This document shows positions 13,451 through 17,561 of a DNA stretch of 17,561 bases, piece after piece. The number at the start of each line of letters is the position of its first letter. Within the stretch, counting starts at the first letter, position 1. The notes under the pieces were generated by a model, which was given only the letters and a program-made list of their open reading frames with translations, was not told where the DNA came from and ran no database searches. Location: assembly GCA_001689495.1 (NCBI GenBank), contig LUJS01000037.1, forward strand, positions 2,356 through 19,916, given 5' to 3'. The stretch comes from Bacteroidales bacterium M8 (GTDB lineage Bacteria > Bacteroidota > Bacteroidia > Bacteroidales > Muribaculaceae). A program made the position numbers and the translations under genes.

Positions 13451-13488
13451 CAATTGGGATCCAATTGGGAATTGGGAGTTGGGAATTT
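13451..13488. repeat. Short imperfect tandem of an AATTGGGA unit
   Basis: AATTGGGA or close variants occur about four times in 38 bases (13452, 13463, 13470, and gttgggaa near 13479). This low-complexity patch lies between the two divergent promoters of the lipoprotein operon and the secreted protein gene. Confidence 0.55.
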
Positions 13489-13538
13489 CTATAGTTCGGA
13501 CATCTTCACGGATGTGCTAAACATTTTTTTACGCTTTT

Positions 13539-13570
13539 TTTGCTTTTTAACCAAAGATGCGCTATATTTG
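13539..13570 (+). promoter_or_regulatory. Promoter for the secreted protein gene
   Basis: TTTG at 13539-13542, a 20-base spacer, and TATATTTG at 13563-13570 match the Bacteroidetes consensus exactly. The start is expected near 13577, giving a leader of about 113 bases. Confidence 0.75.
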
Positions 13571-13689
13571 CAGAAATCAATTCAATACTCACGATTTTTC
13601 ATAAATTCACATCAAATACCAACAAATCCCGCGAAACTTAATTGACGACTTTACACTCAAGAACATTTCGCACCTCCACCCCAACGCCT

Positions 13690-14526
13690 ATGAAACATCT
13701 CTACACTCTTGTCGGCCTGCTGATGGCCGGACTGACTGCAAGCGGTTATGAAAACTGTTTTGTCGAGGGAGCCGCATGGGAAACCATGTTCCGCGGCACC
13801 CAAGAGCCCAACGCCGAATGGCACACAAGTACGTTTACCCTCGCCGACCCGGGCTCTGTCGCAGGCAAGGATTGCCTGAAACTCTATGAGACCACGGACG
13901 GAGACGCCTCTACCATCAAGCACGTGGCTTGGATAGCCTCGGAGGGGGATAAGGTCTACTCGCTCAACGATGCCGCCTCGGGCGTTTGGAGACTGATATA
14001 TGACTTCGGTGTGGCCGAGGGCTCGGAGTGCGAGATATATGACTACAGGAAAATAGGCTATCCCACGCCCGACGATCCGTTTACACTCAAATGCGTAGCA
14101 GTGTCCGAAGAGAACGGACTCACCATACGCGCCCTCGAGATATACGCCGGGACATCGCACAGTCTCGGCACGGAGCATTGGATCGACGGCATTGGCGACA
14201 CGCACGGCATCACGTATAATCTGTATGAGGCCATAGACGGCATAGGCAGCATGCTGGTCAAGGTGACCCGCGACGGACGCACTGTCTATGAGAACACGGC
14301 CGGAATCACCCTCACGGCAACCTCGGAAATCGCCGTCAGGCCCGAAGGCCTCGACATCATCGCGACAGGCGTTCCCGCAGGTACCGCGGTGATCCTCGCA
14401 GCCATTGACGGCAAGGTGCTCCACTCGGGCACGGTCGACGGCGGCACCCTTCGCATCGGCACCCCCGCTCCCGGCATCTACATAGTCCGCATCGGCGATA
14501 CAGTCAACAAGATAGCCACAAAATAA
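13690..14526 (+). CDS. Secreted hypothetical protein with type IX-like C-terminal tail
   Basis: The protein has 278 residues from the ATG at 13690. An upstream in-frame ATG at 13642 would add 16 Thr/Ser/Pro-rich residues ahead of the signal peptide and is unlikely. Residues 1-19 (MKHLYTLVGLLMAGLTASG) form a signal peptide. The body, about 20-205, has aromatic and acidic strands such as WRLIYDFGVAEG and LKCVAVSEENGL, and a GTEHWIDGIGD motif I associate with Bacteroidales secreted proteins of unknown role. The last roughly 60 residues (GVPAGTAVILAAIDGKVLHSG to APGIYIVRIGD) look like a Por secretion C-terminal sorting domain. It has its own promoter and terminator. Function is unknown; secretion is well supported, the type IX route only by pattern. 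Confidence 0.8.
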   Translation: MKHLYTLVGLLMAGLTASGYENCFVEGAAWETMFRGTQEPNAEWHTSTFTLADPGSVAGKDCLKLYETTDGDASTIKHVAWIASEGDKVYSLNDAASGVWRLIYDFGVAEGSECEIYDYRKIGYPTPDDPFTLKCVAVSEENGLTIRALEIYAGTSHSLGTEHWIDGIGDTHGITYNLYEAIDGIGSMLVKVTRDGRTVYENTAGITLTATSEIAVRPEGLDIIATGVPAGTAVILAAIDGKVLHSGTVDGGTLRIGTPAPGIYIVRIGDTVNKIATK

Positions 14527-14552
14527 CGCGCACATTCGGCGCCCCATACCGC

Positions 14553-14595
14553 ACAGCCGGGTATCCCTCCTCATGGTCGGATACCCGGCTGTTTT
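14553..14595. terminator. Terminator between convergent genes
   Basis: A perfect 14-bp stem, 14553-14566 with 14579-14592 (acagccgggtatcc and its complement), has a 12-base loop and a four-T run at 14592-14595. It lies 27 bases after the secreted protein stop and can also serve folK from the other side. Confidence 0.8.
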
Positions 14596-14608
14596 CCATA
14601 TTCGCACC

Positions 14609-14637
14609 CGGACGTGGCATACCAGCGGCTTGCCGAC
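14609..14637. repeat. Eroded copy of the GGACGTGGC palindromic unit
   Basis: The half-arm ggacgtggc at 14610-14618 is intact, but its partner is interrupted and degraded (cggcttgccgacc at 14626-14638). The same intact unit stands at 3012-3031. It lies directly against the folK stop codon. Confidence 0.4.
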
Positions 14638-15126
14638 CTATGAGGGGTTTGTTGGTAGTTGGATCTCGTGGAGGAGGGTGGCGGGGGTCTTGTGGAGGAG
14701 GGGGTGGCGCCAGTCTGGGGCGAGGGCGGCGAGGGGGATGAGGACGAAGTCGCGCAGGTGCATGCGGGGATGGGGCAGGGTGAGGTCGGGGGTGTCGAGC
14801 ACGATGTCGTCGATGGCTATGATGTCGATGTCTATGAGGCGGTCGCAATAGCCTCCTGTCGCGTCGCGGTGGGAGAGTGGAGAGATTGACCGCTGGACGG
14901 CCATGACGGCCTCCAGAACGTCGGCAGGGGCCAAATCGGAGGCCATGTCTATGCGCACGCCCACGTTGACGAACGGGTTGGGCGACTCGAAGCCCCACGG
15001 CGGGGTCTCGATGGGGTCGGAGACGGCGATGCGCCCGGGCAGGGCCACGGACAAAGCGGCCACCGCACGCTCTATGGCAGAGTGGCGGTGGCCAATGTTG
15101 GATCCTATGTTGAGGTGTATGGTCAA
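14638..15126 (-). CDS. folK: 2-amino-4-hydroxy-6-hydroxymethyldihydropteridine diphosphokinase
   Basis: The protein has 162 residues, the usual HPPK size. It transfers pyrophosphate from ATP to hydroxymethyl-dihydropterin in folate synthesis. Motifs are LNIGSNIG (5-12), PPWGFESPNPFVN (42-54), the Mg-binding DRLIDIDII (95-103, Asp99 and Asp101), and LPHPRMHLRDFVLIPL (117-132). The loop before DRLIDID reads SPLSHRDATGGYC; many relatives have a GR-x-R stretch here, so one ATP-contacting Arg may be shifted. The best start is a TTG at 15126, eight bases after the infB stop; no in-frame ATG or GTG lies between. It is therefore probably co-transcribed and translationally coupled to infB, and ends near the shared terminator. 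Confidence 0.93.
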   Translation of the reverse strand: MTIHLNIGSNIGHRHSAIERAVAALSVALPGRIAVSDPIETPPWGFESPNPFVNVGVRIDMASDLAPADVLEAVMAVQRSISPLSHRDATGGYCDRLIDIDIIAIDDIVLDTPDLTLPHPRMHLRDFVLIPLAALAPDWRHPLLHKTPATLLHEIQLPTNPS

Positions 15127-15134
15127 GACTCGCG

Positions 15135-17561
15135 TCAGAGGCTCTTCTTAACCTCTACCTCCTCGTATGCCTCGATGATGTCGCCCTCCTCGATGTCGTT
15201 GTATCCGGCTATCGAGAGACCGCAGTCATAGCCCGAGGTGACCTCCTTGGCGTCGTCCTTCATGCGCTTGAGCGAGCCGAGCTCGCCGGTATAGCGCACG
15301 ATGCCGTCGCGTATCAGGCGCACCTTGCAGCCGCGCTTGATGCGGCCCTCGCGCACGATGGCGCCGGCGATGGTGCCGACCTTCGAGATCTTGAATGTCT
15401 GGAGCACCTCGGCGGTACCGATGATCTCTTCCTTGATCTCGGGGGCGAGCATACCCTCCATGGCATCCTTGACCTCCTCGATGGCCTGATAGATGACCGA
15501 GTAGAGGCGTATCTCGACGCCGTCGCGCTCGGCGGCGCGGCGTGCGGCCAGCGAGGGGCGCACTTGGAAGCCGATGATGATGGCGTCCGAGGCGGCGGCC
15601 AGCGTGACGTCGCTCTCAGAGATGGCGCCCACGGCCTTGTGGAGCACGTTGATCTTGACCTCTTCGGTCGAGAGCTTGATGAGCGAGTCGGAGAGGGCCT
15701 CGATCGAGCCGTCGACGTCGCCCTTGACGATGATGTTGAGCTCGTGGAAGTTGCCGATGGCGCGGCGACGTCCGATCTCCTCGAGGGTGGTGCGCTTGGC
15801 GGTGCGCAGGCCCAGCTCGCGCTGCAGCTGCTCGCGCTTGGATGCTATCTCGCGGGCCTCCTGCTCGGTGTCCATGACATTGAAGGTGTCGCCTGCGGTG
15901 GGGGCGCCGTTCAGGCCGAGTATCAGGGCGGGCTCGGCGGGGCCGACCTCCTGTATGCGCTGGTTGCGCTCGTTGAACATGGCCTTGACCTTGCCGAAGT
16001 GTGTACCGGCGAGGATGACGTCGCCCACGCGGAGCGTGCCGTTCTGCACGAGGATGGTGGCGACATAGCCGCGGCCCTTGTCGAGCGACGACTCGATGAT
16101 CGAGCCTGTGGCCTTGCGGTTGGGGTTGGCCTTGAGGTCGAGTAGCTCGGCCTCGAGGAGCACCTTCTCCATGAGCTCGTCGACACCGATGCCCTTCTTG
16201 GCCGAGATGTCCTGACTCTGGTACTTGCCACCCCAGTCCTCGACGAGATAGTTCATCTGCGCCAGCTCCTCCTTGATCTTGTCGGGGTTGGCGGCGGGCT
16301 TGTCTATCTTGTTGATGGCGAAGACGATGGGCACGCCGGCAGCCGAGGCGTGGTTGATGGCCTCGATGGTCTGGGGCATGACGTTGTCGTCGGCGGCGAC
16401 GATGATGATACAGAGGTCGGTGACCTTGGCGCCGCGGGCACGCATGGCGGTGAACGCCTCGTGACCGGGGGTGTCGAGGAACGTGATGTGGCGTCCGTCG
16501 GGCAGCTTGACGTTATATGCGCCGATGTGCTGGGTGATGCCTCCGGCCTCGCCCGCGATGACGTTGGCGTTGCGGATATAGTCGAGCAGCGATGTCTTGC
16601 CGTGGTCCACGTGGCCCATGACGGTCACGATCGGGGGACGTGTCACGAGGTCCTCCTCGGTGTCTGCCTCCTCCTGACCGATGGCCTCAACGACCTCGGC
16701 CGATACATATTCGGTCTTGAATCCGAACTCCTCGGCCACGATGTTTATGGTCTCGGCGTCGAGACGCTGGTTGATGGACACCATCACGCCCATGCTCATG
16801 CAGGTGGCGATGACGTTGTTGACGGGCACGTCCATCATCACGGCAAGGTCGTTTGCCGTAACGAATTCGGTTATCTGCAGGATCTTGCTCTCGGCAGCAG
16901 CCTCGGCAGCGGCCTCGCGGGCGTGAGACGCGAATGCCTCGCGCTTCTCCTTGCGCCACTTGGCACCCTTCTTCTGGCCCTTGTCCTTCTGTGTCAGGCG
17001 TGCCAGAGTCTCCTTGACCTGCTTCTGCACGTCCTCCTCGCTCACTTCGGCGTGTACGGGACGGGGTGCGTTGCGTTCGTTCTTGTTGTTCTTGCCACCG
17101 CGACGGTTGTTGTTGTCACCGCCGCGACGGTTGCCGCCCTCGCCACCGCGACCGTGGCCGCCGTTGTTGCCGCCCTGATCGCCCGAGGGCTGGTTGCCTG
17201 CCTTCTCGATGTCGACCTTCTCCTTGCCGCCGATGCGCTGACGCTTCTTGCGCTGGCCGGGCTGTCCGGCAGCACCCTGTGCGCCACCCTGCGCACCGCC
17301 GCGACGATGGTCGTCCTTGCCCTTCTTCTTGGGGCGGGTGGACTGGTTGAGGGCCGCGAGGTCGATGTGGCCCACCACCTTGGGTCCGGCCACCTGAGTG
17401 TCTGTATTATAGCGGAATACCTCGGGCTCGGCAGGTGCGGGTTCTGCAGCCTCCGCAGGCTCGGATTTGGGTTCCGGCTTGGGCTCGGGTTTAGGTTCCG
17501 GCTTGGGCTCGGGTTTGGGCTCGGGTTTGGGCTCCGGCTTGGGCTCGGGCTTGGGTTCCGG
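15135..17561 (-). CDS. infB: Translation initiation factor IF-2 (N-terminus outside window)
   Basis: 808 residues are present and the frame is open to the window edge, so the true start lies beyond it. IF-2 is the GTPase that brings initiator tRNA to the 30S subunit and promotes 50S joining. Counting from the edge: PEPK repeats at 1-32; a Gly/Arg/Asn-rich linker with RGG-like pieces (about 127-166); the IF2_N-type domain around ITEFVTANDLAVMMDVPV (229-246); and the G domain with GHVDHGKT (316-323), DTPGHE (363-368), NKID (417-420) and SAKKG (453-457). Domains II, III and the C-terminal fMet-tRNA-binding domain follow and end at VEVKKSL. A GTG at 17393 could start an ORF but lies mid-protein and is rejected. 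folK follows after 8 bases. Confidence 0.97.
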   Translation of the reverse strand, partial: PEPKPEPKPEPKPEPKPEPKPEPKPEPKPEPKSEPAEAAEPAPAEPEVFRYNTDTQVAGPKVVGHIDLAALNQSTRPKKKGKDDHRRGGAQGGAQGAAGQPGQRKKRQRIGGKEKVDIEKAGNQPSGDQGGNNGGHGRGGEGGNRRGGDNNNRRGGKNNKNERNAPRPVHAEVSEEDVQKQVKETLARLTQKDKGQKKGAKWRKEKREAFASHAREAAAEAAAESKILQITEFVTANDLAVMMDVPVNNVIATCMSMGVMVSINQRLDAETINIVAEEFGFKTEYVSAEVVEAIGQEEADTEEDLVTRPPIVTVMGHVDHGKTSLLDYIRNANVIAGEAGGITQHIGAYNVKLPDGRHITFLDTPGHEAFTAMRARGAKVTDLCIIIVAADDNVMPQTIEAINHASAAGVPIVFAINKIDKPAANPDKIKEELAQMNYLVEDWGGKYQSQDISAKKGIGVDELMEKVLLEAELLDLKANPNRKATGSIIESSLDKGRGYVATILVQNGTLRVGDVILAGTHFGKVKAMFNERNQRIQEVGPAEPALILGLNGAPTAGDTFNVMDTEQEAREIASKREQLQRELGLRTAKRTTLEEIGRRRAIGNFHELNIIVKGDVDGSIEALSDSLIKLSTEEVKINVLHKAVGAISESDVTLAAASDAIIIGFQVRPSLAARRAAERDGVEIRLYSVIYQAIEEVKDAMEGMLAPEIKEEIIGTAEVLQTFKISKVGTIAGAIVREGRIKRGCKVRLIRDGIVRYTGELGSLKRMKDDAKEVTSGYDCGLSIAGYNDIEEGDIIEAYEEVEVKKSL
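17466..17561 (-). repeat. Eight-copy 12-bp tandem repeat encoding Pro-Glu-Pro-Lys
   Basis: Within infB, eight consecutive PEPK units are encoded by twelve-base units with synonymous changes, and more may lie beyond the edge. Charge alternates regularly along the proline-rich chain, suggesting an extended linker in the IF-2 N-terminus. Confidence 0.85.

Noticed and set aside
13454..13645. 63-codon plus-strand ORF upstream of the secreted protein
   Set aside because: It contains the promoter and the AATTGGGA repeats, so it is untranslated leader and spacer.

Overview
The window looks like a chromosomal segment from a high-GC gut-type member of the order Bacteroidales, probably Muribaculaceae or a close relative. 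The order is well supported. Promoters match the Bacteroidetes pattern TTTG-N19-21-TAnnTTTG again and again, Shine-Dalgarno sequences are absent, and the gene families are typical of the group: BspA-like leucine-rich repeats, type IX-like C-terminal tails, a Bacteroidetes histone H1-like protein, and an SbsA-like Ig lipoprotein. The family-level guess rests only on GC content and gene style.

Layout. (1) 1-153 is the 3' end of an unrecognised gene. (2) 280-1110 is a GC-rich, palindrome-dense, non-coding block containing a roughly 250-bp imperfect inverted repeat; a two-tier hairpin ending in a T-run (1162-1247) follows. (3) 1393-2793 encodes a secreted BspA-like LRR protein with a textbook promoter, but an ACG stands where its start codon should be. 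(4) 2794-3071 holds a terminator and palindromic intergenic repeats. (5) A divergent pair follows: patB/malY-type C-S lyase on the minus strand and an orphan holin-like membrane protein on the plus strand. (6) 4751-5359 has a strong promoter with no recognisable gene behind it, plus a doubtful small ORF on the other strand. (7) An M16 peptidase (minus) and a small histone H1-like protein (plus) are divergently transcribed. (8) 13360 down to 7128 is a tightly packed six-gene minus-strand operon: Ig-like lipoprotein, flippase-type membrane protein, single-pass membrane protein, aroA, Cys-motif membrane protein, and zinc/manganese-type ABC permease. (9) 13690-14526 encodes a secreted protein with a sorting-like tail. 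(10) infB (5' end cut off by the window) is followed by folK on the minus strand.

Functionally the window mixes housekeeping (IF2, folate, shikimate pathway), envelope and metal transport, nucleoid protein, and secreted surface proteins. No prophage, insertion sequence, CRISPR array, tRNA or rRNA was recognised. No clear new multi-gene defence or metabolic system is visible. The least explained parts are the palindromic repeat block with its hairpin RNA candidate, the orphan promoter at 4826-4857, and the Cys-motif protein coupled to the metal permease.
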